64,000 nt of DNA. Source: Nelumbo lutea (Eukaryota > Streptophyta > Magnoliopsida > Proteales > Nelumbonaceae). Below, piece after piece: positions 12,285-24,477 of this stretch. Location of the stretch: positions 119,424,999 to 119,488,998 of the forward strand of contig JAKGHH010000001.1 of the NCBI GenBank assembly GCA_022828595.1, given 5' to 3'. A program made the translations under genes and the position numbers. A model generated the notes under the pieces. The model was not told the DNA's origin and searched no databases. It saw only the letters and a list, made by a program, of their open reading frames with translations. Each line of letters opens with the position of its first letter. The stretch's first letter is position 1.

Positions 12285-12610
12285 GACGAATCGTCCAACA
12301 CCTTAATTTTATATTTTATATTTTCAATCTTATTCCTTAATGATTTTATATTTTCAATCCAATCCCCCTTTAGAATGTCTGGAGAGAATGGAACAAGTAG
12401 AGTTTGGGGGCTTTCAATCCTATTCCTCACTGATTTCATATTTCCAATCCTATCTCCTCTCAAAAATGCTTGAAGAGAATAGATTCGTCTAACACCCTGA
12501 TTTTATATTTCCAATCCTATTCCATCCCTGATTTCATATTTCCAATCCTATCCCTCCTAAAATGCTTGAAGAGAATGGGACAAGTAGAGTTTTGACGAAC
12601 ACCCTAGACT
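12285..12610. repeat. Degenerate minisatellite
   Basis: Phrases ATTTCATATTTCCAATCCTA, AATGCTTGAAGAGAAT, GGACAAGTAGAGTTT and CGTCTAACACCCT recur with a period of roughly 100-120 bases over about three diverged units. Confidence 0.6.
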
Positions 12611-12659
12611 ACAAATGTTTGGTCTATTTTTAGAACAGGTCCAGTCCAACCAGATTAGT

Positions 12660-14012
12660 AAATGAGATAATTAATAAACTACTAATGCATTAATTAATAA
12701 ACAAGTATATTACAATAATCTATAATTAATATGTTAATTAGCAAGGCAATAATTAATAAATTAGAACAATTAAAGCATTATTATTTTTAATAAATTTATT
12801 ATTTATAATTATTAATCAATAATATTCATTTAAATTTACAAAAATAATAATAGTAATTTCTGAAAATAAATACAAATAATTAATTTATTAATAAATTACT
12901 ATTAATATTTATCAGTAAATCATTATCAATAATTTCTAAAAATTTTAGTAATTGATTGTTGGTAAAAGCTATTGAAATAATTACATTTCTAAAAATTATA
13001 ATTATGACTTCAGATAATTATAAATTATTAATTAATTTCATTCGAAAATGAAAGATAGTTTGGTGTAGTTTTAGGAAATTATGGATGATTTATGGATTAT
13101 TCATTAGATTACTGAAATTATTGAAAATTTATTGATCATTCAACCAATAAATAATTATTGAAAATTAATAATTTATTATTCAGAAGATTGGTATAATTCT
13201 CATTATTACATTTTCAGAAAATTATTGATTAATTTTAATTGAAAATAACAAATAAATTACTGCAATTTTGGAAATTTATGACATTTTTTTAATATTTGGA
13301 ATATTATGAAAATTTTTGTAATTATTGAAAATTTATAATTATTGAATTTTTTATTATTATCAATGTAATTATAATTGTTATACTAAAATAATTGTTAGTG
13401 TAGTTTAACTAATTCCTTTTTTCATAATCTCAAATAGTAATTCCTATTATCTAATAATTTTTGAAAAATTAATAATAGAAAAAACTTTGAATCTTGATTT
13501 AAAATAATGGAAATTAATAGTAATAATTATTGTTACATAAATAACAAATTTCCATTTTGTACCAATCCCAATAATGTAATTATTAAATTACACAAGTTTC
13601 CATTATTTAATAATAATAATTACTACAGAATTATAAATTACAATAAAATCTGTTATTTGAAATTACTATAATTACAGTAATTTTGAAATACAGAAATTCA
13701 AATAATAATTATTAGTGTAATAATTACAGTTTGTTTCAAAATAATTTTATTACACTTATAATTCTTATTGGAATTTTATTGTAATAACTCAATTACAATG
13801 ATTATTGTAATGAAAGTTTTATTTCAAATTACATATTTGTTTTTCATATTAACTTTATTACAGAAATAATTATGTTTGAATTTTTAGTGTAAATTATTAT
13901 TTTATGGAAATTTATAACAATAATTATTATTGGAATTGTATTACTGATAATAATTATCATTGGAATTTACATTTTCAGAAATTTATTAATGTAATTTTAT
14001 TGGTGTAATAAT
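12660..14012. other. Very AT-rich block (left part)
   Basis: It is almost entirely A and T, with recurring ATAATTATTATTGGAATTT-like phrases in both orientations. It continues at 16888-17740 on the far side of the hAT insertion, so the two parts were one block of about 2.2 kb. No gene. Confidence 0.7.
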
Positions 14013-14427
14013 AATTATTAATAGGGGTGGATACGAGCCAAGCCGAGCCGAATATTTGACTATTCGAGCTCATCTTGACAATAAAACATCAAGCTCGAAT
14101 TCGGGCTCGAGCTCGATTCGAACTAGAAATATTAGTTTGAATTCGGCATGAAAAAAACATTTATATCCGAGCTTGGTTCGGCTCGAGCTCGAAATGATTC
14201 GAGCCTACTCAAACTTGAACTCAAATCCGAATGAATGTTATTATTCTTGTAGAAAATCAGAATTATCCTCATTTCTAATTAAAAAATGACCTGTAGAAAA
14301 TCAGAATGAATGTTATTATTTTTCAACTAAAAATTACTTATTTCAAATTCCTTTTTTAATGGCATGGATGCAACTTGCAAGACGAACCAAAATCACAAAG
14401 TCCCTGTAGAAGCCATAAGAAAATCCG

Positions 14428-14486
14428 GAAGAAGAAGAAGAAGAAGAAGAAGAAGAAGAAGAAGAAGAAGAAGAAGAAGAAGAAGA
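14428..14486 (+). repeat. (GAA)n microsatellite
   Basis: Uninterrupted GAA repeat of about 19-20 units. The poly-Arg/Lys and poly-Phe open frames across it are artefacts of the repeat. Confidence 0.95.
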
Positions 14487-14665
14487 CCTGGAGTTGCAGA
14501 GTTGCAGATAGTAGGTAATCAGTCCTCTTTGGCGGCGGCATCTTCACTTGTTGTTGTTAGACAGTTTTGTATGCCCTTAGCTTCAATCAGAATGATGTAC
14601 TTTATGAGTTTATTGTAAATGAATAAAAGTGCATATTTGATTCATGTTCCCTTGGTATGTTTCTT

Positions 14666-15417
14666 TGTAATACCCTTAAATTGGACACTTAATGAGACTC
14701 GTGTTAGTTTAGAATGTTCATAGCCAGTGGGTCGGTCTGGGGAGACCTACCCTGACAAGGCTGACACTGTGGTGCCACCAAGTCAGTTGGGGTGGCCTGT
14801 CTCAGCTGCCAGGGTGAGACCCTAGGCACACACAATGTAGGATTAATTGAATCTATGAACTGGACCAGATTTCCAGTATTGCCCTGGACCTTGGAGATTG
14901 ATGGGCAAAACTGGAAAGTTACACCCGATCCCTAAACTCAATTATGATACTGCACTAGGTGTCGGATTGGGTTGTCTTTGATATACCAATCAGTGAGGTC
15001 CTTAATGGGGGTCAAAACCTAGGTATGTTGGGACAGCCTAAGAATTCATCTGAGTGGGTGATCATAGTGACTGGATCAACCCCTTTGTCGGACAAAGGTA
15101 ATGATCGGGGATGCACTTTCATTGATGAAAACCAAGACTGCTGGCAACCGATTTCAATCGTTGAGATTTGTTTTGCAAAATATATTTTATATGAGATATG
15201 AAAGTATATATATATGTATATATATAGTTTCGAAATGATTTACAAAAGGTTTTTCCCGGGATCCACATAAGCAAAGAGTGCAACACTATTCCTTGCAGCC
15301 GAGGGAGAGGTCTTCTCTTGTCGGGCAGTGTATGATCATTATGGGCTGAAAGGTTAAGTGTAAGACCATTGAGGATAATACTAATCTTGCATCTGCCCAC
15401 AGTCCCTGGGTGTTACA
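14666..15417. mobile_element. Possible LTR-like block (752 bp)
   Basis: It begins TGTAATACCC and ends GGGTGTTACA, a 10-base inverted pair with TG...CA ends as in plant LTRs. The adjacent 5-mers (TTCTT and AGGTG) do not match, so a clean solo LTR is not shown. Confidence 0.4.
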
Positions 15418-16620
15418 AGGTGGCTTGGCCTAGGGACCACTTAGGGTAAGTGTTGGGCCCATAGAGCCCATAAGATGGGTTTCAGGGGGTGCATTATCCA
15501 TAATAGTATATTCGGTTAGGCCTTGTAACAAAGGCTGGGCTGAACCCATGTGGCTGATGTGTAGATTAATGTTTGGGTCTCACGCCATACAAGGAACCCC
15601 AACTGGGCAGCAATTTGGAAGGCTAAGTGAATACATAACCTTAAATGGGCCTTAAGCCCATTTCGAACTGGGCTGATTTGATTAGTCACTTAAAGAGTCC
15701 AAGATCTAAATAATAAGATTTAGATCTGGAAGCCTCCTAATTAGATTAGGAGACGGTTGATCTGATCAGTAGATAAGATAAGAGTTATCCCTTATCATTT
15801 AAAGGGACTTCTAATCCAAATATGATTTGGATCTCCAACTCCTAATGGGATTAGGAGCTGATCCCTTTAAGATTATAAAAGGAGGAAGGGGGCGGCAGCC
15901 TTTAGACATGCAACCAACACACTCTTGTCTTCAGAGCTGAGATTACAAGAAGAGAGAATTCTGCACCCTGCGGATACTCTCTTGCTGCCTCTTTCTTGCA
16001 GCCGCCGCCTCCAGCAGTTCGATCTCCTACTTTCTGCAGGAGTAATGAAGATTTGATCTTGATCTCAATCTTTTGGGGAAAAGATTGTTTGGAGCTCTAT
16101 TCACAAGCCATCCTGTTGATTCTTGCGAAGGGTCAAGTTCTTTTGGAAGAACACTGTTGATTCTGCTCCATCCTACACTGTGCCATCTTCAGTGGGAGCA
16201 GATTTTGGATCATTCCTTGGGCATGAACACCTCCATTGGTCCCTTCCTACTTCTTTTGGTTCAAATCTGGTTCAGTTTATGGTTCAAGAATGATCATTGA
16301 AAATATGATTTTCTAAATAGGGAATGCGATTCCCAGTTGAAGGGAGAGAAAATTTTTTGAAATTCGCCCCCTTATTCCGCAATCTTTGGGCATCCATGTG
16401 ATGGATATCCTATCCCTTCAGTTGCACACTCGCACAGTCGCACTCGCACTTGCTCTCTACTCGTCTCTCACAGTTGCAGACGCAGTTTTGTGTTCGGCAG
16501 TTTTGTCTCAAACTAGTTTGAGTTCGGCAGTTCAAGTCTTCAAGATTCAATTGAGGGTTTTCTCTTTGTTCCATCCTAGGCATTAGATAAAGTAAGAAAA
16601 TATAAAATACAATAGGGACC
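15418..16620 (+). other. Possible retrotransposon leader/LTR remnant with TATA-like box
   Basis: Starting from TGTTGGGCCC near 15452 there is a stretch of C/T-rich and GC-rich sequence with a TATA-like ATTATAAAAGG at 15872-15882. This resembles an LTR promoter and leader region. No second LTR, primer site or coding domain was found, so this is only a suggestion. Confidence 0.3.
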
Positions 16621-16887
16621 ACAATAGTGTGTACACCAATAAATTTAAATATAAATTATATAAGTATATAAGAATATTATATATATATATACAGGGTTCG
16701 AATAGGCTTGCGAGCCTGACGAACCGAATTGCATAATATTTGAGCTCGGCTCAATTAGTAAATGAGCTCGGTATTCCAACTTGAATTCGATTTGAAGCTT
16801 GGTCTGGACCGAGCCAAGTTGAGCTTTTCATGAGCCAAGTTCGAATATCTCGTGAAAAGCTCAGTTCGCATCCACCCCTAATTATTA

Positions 16888-17750
16888 AGTTACATTAATT
16901 ATTATAGTAAAATTTGTTATTTTCAAAATACTATAATTACAGTAATTTTGAAATAACTATAATTCCAATAATTATTATTAATGTAGTTAAATTAATTATT
17001 TTTTCAAAATAACTATTACACTAATAATTATTATTGGAATTTTGGTGTAGTAATTAAATAGACTAATCATTATAATAAATATTTTACTATAGTTACAATT
17101 TCTTAAAATTAATTTTATTACACTAACAATTAAATTGTGTTATTTTCCAGAAAAATTACTAGAAATCAATGAATATACAAAATTTTCAACCAATAATTTC
17201 TTTATAAATGTCATTTAAAATTAATTAAAAATTAAAAAATTGAAAAATAAAGTCAACAATTATAGCTCCAGGAAAGAGTTGCTGGAGTTTACAAATTGTC
17301 AAACAAAATATCATAATTTTGGAGAAGAAAATAAAAAATATAATAATGTAATTTTGGAATATTTCTTTAAAATGTAGTAAATAATTATTGAAAATTATTA
17401 GGATATTTTGGAAATTTGGGAAATTTTATTACATTTGATAGATTTTGGAAAATTATTTAAAAATTATGATTTTCATTTTAAATTATTAAAGATAAATTAG
17501 TATTGGTAAAGGAAAACGTTAATTTGAACCAATAATTACACAAATTATTTCTGTTATTAATATAAATTAGTATAATATTGGAAAGTTTTAGAAAAGGAAA
17601 TTATTAATTAACTTATATTGAAAATAAAAGATAAATTAGTGTAACTTTGTAAATAATATATTTAAAAAAGAAAATAAATTATTTAATATATTTAAAAACT
17701 CAAGAATTTAATATATGTACTTTTGAAAATTTACCAGTGGCCGACATTCA
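16888..17750. other. Very AT-rich block (right part)
   Basis: Continuation of 12660-14012 beyond the hAT insertion. It has the same AATAATTATTATTGGAATTT-like phrases and no gene. Confidence 0.65.
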
Positions 17751-17798
17751 ATATATCCTTTTGATCCTTTTTACCAGCAAATTAGAGATTGGGTTTTT

Positions 17799-17826
17799 CC
17801 CGTGCATCACACGGGTCCCCTACTAA
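17799..17826 (+). mobile_element. Helitron-like 3' terminus
   Basis: A 6-bp hairpin, CCCGTG-CATCA-CACGGG (17799-17815), is followed 11 bases later by CTAA (17823-17826) and then T. Plant Helitrons end with a short GC-rich hairpin 10-12 nt before CTRR and insert before a T. The 5' TC end was not identified. Confidence 0.6.
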
Positions 17827-17924
17827 TTTACTTAGAAAAATTGATGGTGTGTTTTAAAATTTAAATCATTGGGCCCCTTTATGGGAGTTGATTGATCACA
17901 TCTATATTTGGTAGTATCATGTAG

Positions 17925-18095
17925 GGTTCAAATCTGCTGCCCATTCTACATCCCTATTCACGGGATATTACAACTGTGCAGTGAGAATATCTCCTTTATC
18001 ATTTATAGGAAGATGTTTCCGATGGTGTTTTGTGGGTAAAGAAAGCGGAGCAATTTGTGGGCAGTAGATCTGGAGTGCTTGATTGTCTGGTATGA
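17925..18095. repeat. Palindromic repeat, family B3 copy
   Basis: The left phrase CAAATCTGCTGCCCATTCTA faces GTGGGCAGTAGATCTGGAG on the right, with ATATCTCC and GGAAGATGTTTCC inside. A related partial copy lies near 22990-23110. Confidence 0.5.
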
Positions 18096-18377
18096 CTAAT
18101 TGATGGATTCCGTTGGTAAAATCTCTGAATCGTTGTAGTGAATTGATGCCTATTCAGAATTCTGAGGTGGAGTGTAGACTATTTATCTCTTTTCTTTTCA
18201 TCTTTCAATGGATTCAAAGATCAATACTTGGCGATATTTTAAACATTTACTATGGATCATTCTGGAATTGGAGTTGAATGAGATACATATATGATCCATT
18301 GATCCAGACCATACCTCACAATATTATATATGAAATCCGATATAATAGGTCATTTTATGAATTAGAAATGGAAGTTG

Positions 18378-18575
18378 GAAAGATGGATGCTGAAACCTAC
18401 TGAGTGCGTAGTGCCTAGATAAAGAACGGTCATGTGGTGAAATTTGAGATGACATCTCCTCCCATAAAGAGCGCCCCACATGCATTGGAAACATCTTCCA
18501 AGATTGTCAGTGGGACATGATTCCAATACAGGGTTGGGATATATTGTGGGGCGCATATGTAAATTCTTGACATTT
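18378..18575. repeat. Palindromic repeat, family B1
   Basis: It contains GCGCCCCACATGCATTGGAA, CATCTTCC and, on the right, TGTGGGGCGCATATG. It is related to 4989-5141. Confidence 0.5.
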
Positions 18576-18602
18576 GGCCTTGCCCTTAAGAGTGAAAATA
18601 GA

Positions 18603-18755
18603 ATTTGCTCCTCACGGAGCGCATCTCACACTAACCTCACAGTTATCCTTATGAATAACAACACAAAGTACAGGAAATATTTTTGATGTGCGGCTCAAAG
18701 GTGCTGTGAGGTTTGTATGAGGAGTGCTCTGTGAGGAGTAGATCCGGACTCTTAA
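18603..18755. repeat. Palindromic repeat, family B2 (uninterrupted)
   Basis: The ends TTTGCTCCTCACGGAGCGCA and GTGCTCTGTGAGGAGTAGA are inverted. It is the uninterrupted relative of the split copy at 5238-5812. Confidence 0.6.
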
Positions 18756-19111
18756 AAGTGGTGGTGCAGTTAGAGACTTCCAACCCACTGAAATAACATA
18801 CGTATAATTTTTCGAACACTTATACTGCTTTTTCTGTAATTTGTTTTGGTATTACAACTAAGAAATCCACTGCTTGCACTACTTTTTCTGTACTCTGTTT
18901 CACTGTAATCACCTGTTTCAGCTGAAAGTTGTAAATTAACATGGATTTATGTTCTCAACTTCTAGGATGTAATAAAGAAAAGAAGAAGAGAAGAAAAAAA
19001 AAAATAGAGAAAGGAAGGAAATGAAAATAAGCATTTTCTCTTTTTGGTCTGTTGAGAAAGGAAGAAAAATGAGAGGAAGATCAAATCCCATCCAACTGAC
19101 GTTACCAGTAT
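18756..19111. other. Spacer, no recognised feature
   Basis: AT-rich sequence with a purine-rich patch (18975-19080). No gene. Confidence 0.4.
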
Positions 19112-20106
19112 GTTAGGTCTCTTTGGTTTGTGGTTGGAATTGGAATAGGAATAGTCTATGACCCCTTTGTTTGGTTCAGATGAAAATCAGAATCAGATTT
19201 CATAAAAGATGCATGGCTCTCAAGAAAAATTGGTGTCACATACAGAAAATAGGGTTGGGGAAGGGGGTGAAGGGCAAGTTGTTTGTCTTTTTTGGGTAAA
19301 TTGCTGAAACCTCCCTTAAAGTTTTTGATCATTGTTGAAACTTTCTTTAAAGTTTATTAATTGCAATCACCTTCCCATAACTTTTTGATACAATTGCAAG
19401 TAGACCCCCTTTGGTAGAATCTTCTAAAAAGGGGCATGATTGAAAATGTCCAAAATACCCATGGAATTACTATGGAGGTTGGTTTCTACTAGAAGAAAAC
19501 AATATGAACTTTATGAACAACAAAAACAAAGAGAATTGTTACAACTTTACATTTTAGTTATTGATATGAAGGAAAAATTTGGAAAATAAATCAATTTCAG
19601 AAAAGAGATTGGAAGGGTTTGGGGTAGCGATTCATATGAATAGAAAATTTGGAAGACAAATCAATTTTAGAAAAGAGATTGGAAGGGTTTGGGGTAGCCA
19701 TTCATATGAATAGAAAATTGGAAACAAACATTTTTGTCAAAAGTAGCTGCATGGGTATCTTGGACATTTTTGTGCTTCTTTTTAAAAGATTCTACCAAAG
19801 AAGGTCTACTTGCAATTATGCCAAAAAGTTAAGGGGAGGTGATTGCAATTATTAAATTTTGGGAGAGTTTCAACAATAACCAGAAACTTTAGGGGAGGTT
19901 TCAGCAATTTACCTTTTTCTGTGGTAGCTGGAATGAGATTCTTATTCCCAGAGAGAGGATAGAATGACCATTCCTTCAAATGGGAGAATTGACATTCCAC
20001 CAAGAATGGGAATTGGAATCCCATTCCTCTAACTAAATGACTAGATTTAGATTACCCATTTCGACTTTGATTCCAAACCCCCTATTCGTGCAAACCAAAT
20101 AGACCC
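19112..20106. mobile_element. Tourist-like element carrying a nested MULE
   Basis: The left end, TTAGGTCTCTTTGGTTTG, is inverted to the right end, CAAACCAAATAGACCC. Inner phrases GGTTGGAATTGGAAT and GATTCCAAACCCC also pair. The 3-bp duplication is not clean. The element at 19295-19913 interrupts its middle. Confidence 0.5.
19295..19913. mobile_element. Long-TIR Mutator-like MITE (about 620 bp)
   Basis: Arms of about 165 bp are inverted: GGTAAATTGCTGAAACCTCC on the left and GGAGGTTTCAGCAATTTACC on the right, with pairing continuing past GTAGAATCTT/AAGATTCTAC. The centre holds a 70-bp tandem duplication (19581-19650 and 19651-19720). The ends resemble the MULE ends at 48344-50815. A 9-bp duplication could not be resolved in the T-rich flank. 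Confidence 0.7.
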
Positions 20107-20264
20107 ATAATTCATGATATCTCTATAGATCCATTACCTACAAGAGATATCACTTTTCTAGGTTTGAAATTTCATGTGATATCAAATAGAGAAAAAAAAA
20201 TTAATTGGTCAATACCATTAAAATACTATTTTTGTTATGGTGATAGTGAGCTCGAATTCTGTGG

Positions 20265-22157
20265 ACGCTCGGGCTCACGGGAAGCATGCACCTATAAATG
20301 AAAAATGAGCATGTCACCTTATTAAGTTAACATGAATTTAGCGGAATTGCTCTGTTAAGGCTGGTCCAACCAGCCACTAAAAGACAAAAAAGTGAAAAAC
20401 GACAACATCCTCCATTCGAACTCCCCTCTCACCATCTTTTAGCATCAAACCACAACAACCAAGTTGGGAGACCGATAATCGGTGATCAACAGTAAAATCA
20501 TCATCTTCATCTCCTCTTCTTGTCAGAGACAGAATGGAAGTAGATGATATATGTTAGAAAATGGGGTCACTGTAACTTGTAATTTTGGAGGAGAAGTTCT
20601 GAGGCGCGTCTGAAGATATTGTCTTTAGAACGTTATTTGCCCCCACTCAATTTCATTGAGTTTGTTGTTGGGTTACAGGTAAATCCGTTCCTAGGATGCA
20701 ACAGAGCCTTGGACGAGAATCTGCAACCAGCAAAGTTGAAGAATCTCCGGATAAACCTTCTGTGAGACTGTAGCAAATCGGACTGAGAAAGAGAGAGAAA
20801 GTGGATTTCGAAAATGTGTGTTTTTGAAGTTTGATTCATGCTCCTTAATTAGTTTATGAAGAGGTATGAAGAAAATGTAGGTGCTGGTTCAGAGAAGGAA
20901 CTTTGAACAATCACAAATTCAAATATTGCGACTATTTAAAAAGTAGTTAACAGTTAATGACTGTTAACTTTGAATTGTGCCTCTTGATCACACCCGATCG
21001 AATCGTGACCGTTGATCTCATCAATGGTGATCAACGGTCAGCATCGCACCAAAATCAAAGCCGCCCTTCGCGAGCCATGCGGGTGTGAGCAAAGTGCGCC
21101 TCTAAAACGCCTCATTATGCGGCACACACGCACACATGTGTGCACGCGTGTTGCGCGGTATCAAATCCTCATACTCTCCTCTACTATTTCTAAGGAATGT
21201 AAATCAACTCCTATTAGCTGAATTTCATGTATTGTGAGATCAATGTTTTGTACTCTAGTATTTAGACTTTTAGGTAATCTTTTGCTATCACCAGCTTCTG
21301 TGTGTGGGGATCAGATCAACTATAATCCAAACTTCATGTAATTGTCCTACAGTCGATTTCTTCTTTGATTATTCAGTCTATAATTTCAAGTGTTTAAATG
21401 CTCTTGGAAAATCTACATGTACTTAGCGAGTATTGGGGAATTCTTTAAAGCTATTAGAAATGAGGTTTAATTGTATAGTTTTGATTGCCCTGTATTTTTT
21501 TTTTCTCTTTTTGATATTTCAGGGAAAAGGAGAAAGCAAGAAATGAAGGTAATGACAAACAACTGATTTTTTTTTAACTGTCCCTGGATAGATTTTCTTT
21601 CCTAATACCTCAAGTAGCAATTCGGCTTTATTCATGCTTTCCTTTTCTCCCCTCAAATATAAAAACTGAGCCTATTTTAATGATCTTAATTTTGAAGGTT
21701 AGGCTTACTTTACTCTGATGGCAACTGGTAGCGATTGATTCCTTGCCGCCGGATCAGATAGAGTGTGTGTTGGGGTTATGGGACATGGCATTAAGATTTC
21801 AGAGCATTGTTGTCGATAAAAATGAGAAAAATAATAAGAAAGGGGGAAGAAGAAGAAGAATTTATCATCAGTCTCTGGTCATCGGTTGATGCCTCACGCT
21901 GAGCATCGATTGTTGTGGTGGCCGGTGGTCTAGTTATAGTATGTTGAGACTTGAGAGACAGTGGGAGGGGAGTTGGAATGAGAGAGGGAAGTATTATTGG
22001 GTTTTATTTATTTATTTATTTTATTGTCTTTTAATGTCTGGTTCAACCAGTTAGACCATTATTAACCGAACAACCCCGTTAAACTCGTGATAACTTATTA
22101 AGACGACGTGTTCATTTTTCATGGGCAGGTGCAAGCTTCTTGTGAACCGATCCATTA
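20265..22157. mobile_element. Long-TIR element of about 1.9 kb (MULE-like)
   Basis: An arm at about 20270-20400 is inverted to about 22015-22155. Compare GAAGCATGCACCTATAAATG with the reverse of CATGGGCAGGTGCAAGCTTC, and CTGGTCCAACCAGCCACTAA with the reverse of the right arm. The interior has mixed composition, an alternating CACACGCACACATGTGTGCA stretch near 21121, and a short piece at 21523-21548 bounded by a pyrimidine tract/AG and GTAATG that could be a captured mini-exon. No transposase is recognisable. Confidence 0.6.
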
Positions 22158-22545
22158 ATTTTTATGGTCTCTGTTAAAGTGGTAGTCCAGTATCCGGTCC
22201 ACATTGTGGAACAGATCCATTTATCTTTCATTTTCTTTTTCAGCAACTAGAAAAATGCAAAAATAGTAATAACTATTATCCGATATTATGTATGGACAAT
22301 TTTTAATCCAAAAAATTCAATTATTTAAGTAGTTTTGTATTTTTTTCCGAAATATATTTATGCAAAATTAAGCTTCACAAGTGGACGAATTTTCTAGTAG
22401 ACAACTTATGTCATTTTCATTATCACTGCCAAATTGTTGATCTCGTGTTATAGCGCAATTGGAAGCGAAAATTAAACAGTCTATCACTAACATATCAATA
22501 CTTTGTACCTAGTCCATATTTTGGGAATGGTTCACAATTCTCTTT
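22157..22545. repeat. Segment duplicated at 27128-27445
   Basis: Both copies begin CCATTAATTTTTATGGTCTC and share TGTGGAACAG and a TTTTTCAGCAA block, CATTATCACTGC, and ATACTTTGTACCTAGTCCAT near the end. They are diverged and direct, about 5 kb apart. The right end of the second copy continues near 27720 after a family A insertion. Confidence 0.6.
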
Positions 22546-22679
22546 CAATTTGATTTGTTTGGACCATTTACATAGAAATTTAATGCAAAATGCCAGCTTA
22601 TTTGGATGTTCTAACCATCCAATATTATTGTATATTTCTTTGCTTTTCTTGTCTATTTCACTACAATAAAAATAAAAAT

Positions 22680-22838
22680 GAGGTCACATCTCCGCCCTTC
22701 GATGTCCTATAACACATTCCTGCTGTGCATTTGAAACATCTTCTAATAATACCAAGAGATATTCTCAATACATAGCCGGGATATGCTGTGGGGCGTTGTA
22801 GAACGGCCCCTTATGGTGGGAGACGTGAACTCAAGAAA
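22680..22838. repeat. Palindromic repeat, family B1
   Basis: It starts GAGGTCACATCTCCGCCC and ends GGGAGACGTGAACTC, with GAAACATCTTC and AGATATTCTCA inside. It is related to 11600-11755. Confidence 0.5.
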
Positions 22839-23299
22839 AATGACCTAAACGGGTTCTTTCTTTTCTTGTGGCCGCCAGATCTAAATCGCCCGGTTAGCTC
22901 ACTTTTATTTTGTGGCGTTTCTATTATGAAAGAAAAAAAAAAAAAAACAATCATGAGTTGACACATTTGGTACAAGCTTTTATAATGATGAACTCGGTAC
23001 TTGTTGAAGAAATATCTCCCTTATTATCTGCGAGATATTCCCAATACACAGCATGATATTTTGTGAGTAGTGAGTAGAACAGTTTGTCGGTAGTGGATCC
23101 AGAGTGGGGATGTCTCTAGCAATCTGGATCACCTCATTTAATGGATTTGCAACTCATTGAGTTGGGCACTGGCACCCAAAATAACAGCCCAAGGGATAGT
23201 CTTTGCCTTTGATTACCTTCTTGCATCCCATCCAAGGGGTCAGAGAGAGAGACACCAAATAGGATGGTGAATACAATGAAGAAACCTGTGATTAATAGC

Positions 23300-23640
23300 A
23301 ATGCTTTTAAAACCGGATTGGACCAAATGGTCGGATCAGAAAATGGGAACCGGTCAAGAACTGTTGATTTGGTCAGAGAACTGTTATTTGGCCAAGAACT
23401 ATTATTTGGCTAAAACCGTTATTTGGCCAAGAATTATTGATTTGGTCAGCGAATCGTTGATCTAAGTAATTGAACCGTTGAACTATTCGACCCGCGAACA
23501 GTTTTGACTGTTTTTTGGCTTTTTAATTTTTTAAATTTTTTTGTCAAAGTGGACCATCCATTCAGACCAGATGATTGGACCGTTGAACCCGAGAACCAGA
23601 CTCAAAACGATCCTCTATCCGGTCTGATTTTAAAAACCTT
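23300..23640. repeat. Family A dispersed repeat
   Basis: It starts GCTTTTAAAACCGGATTGG, contains repeated TTTGGCCAAGAAC phrases, then GTGGACCATCCATTCAGAC, and ends GATTTTAAAAACCTTG. It has the same order as 11232-11516 with a small internal expansion. Confidence 0.6.
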
Positions 23641-24477
23641 GATCAATAATTTCTGGTGATTGATTACAAATTGGGCAAGAGCTATCTACATAGAGGTAAA
23701 TGAGAAATTCTCCATAAGCTCTTCCAACTAAGGCCCGGGCTGACCAAGTGGCTAGTAGAAGAAGAAGAAACAGAATCTCATACCAGTAATTTATACGCTG
23801 AATTGGAAGTAAACTTCCCACTGTTGGTAGCTTCATATGGAGGAAAAGAGATTATGAACCCGATCAGTGATCCAATGCCTGTAGTAGGAATGCAATGGGG
23901 CGGCTTTGGGGTGGGGGTCATATTTCCCATCCCCGCCTCCGATTTTAAAATTAACCCCTATCTTCATCTCCAATCCCTGTTAGGGATAAAATTTGTCTTC
24001 CATCCCTGATCCTCAATGCGGATAGGTTTCACGCGAGGACCTAAATCTCCGAAATGTTTTTTAGATAACAGTATATTTTTAAATAAATTTACTTGTTATA
24101 AATAATGTTTTAAATATGTTTTGATAAATAAATAAATAAATAAATTTACTTATTAGACGAAGAAGGAATCTCTTACTAGTAATGTATAAGCTGAACTACA
24201 AGTAAGGCTTAATTTAGAAAAAGTATAAATAAAAATATGTACAGTACAAATACATACAAAACATAAGGTTTTGCACTCTACATATTTGTATTTATACTAC
24301 TATCGAATCCTCCAAAATATCATTGATAAGTGGGAGTCGAGAAGATAGAATGCAACTAGCTTCATGTGCAGGAAAGAGATTATGAACCCGATCAATGATC
24401 CAACGCCTGCTATCATCAACCAAGTATGCAACTTTAATGTTAGTGGCAAGAGTATTATTGTCACTTAGGCTGTGTTT
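23641..24477. other. Spacer, no recognised gene
   Basis: AT-rich sequence with an (AAAT)n patch near 24127-24142. Short open frames here have no domain. Confidence 0.4.

Larger units (their letters stand above)
14021..16879. mobile_element. hAT-type element, 2.86 kb, with internal insertions
   Basis: Inverted ends AGGGGTGGATACGAGCC and (reverse) AGGGGTGGATGCGAACTGA are flanked by a perfect 8-bp duplication AATTATTA (14013-14020 and 16880-16887). The subterminal parts are rich in GAGCTCG-type phrases. The middle lacks a recognisable transposase. It holds a GAA microsatellite (14428-14486), an LTR-like block (14666-15417) and a promoter-like stretch near 15874. It is therefore non-autonomous and probably expanded by later insertions. 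Confidence 0.75.

Noticed and set aside
14356..14618. Poly-Arg and poly-Phe open frames
   Set aside because: Products of the (GAA)n microsatellite.
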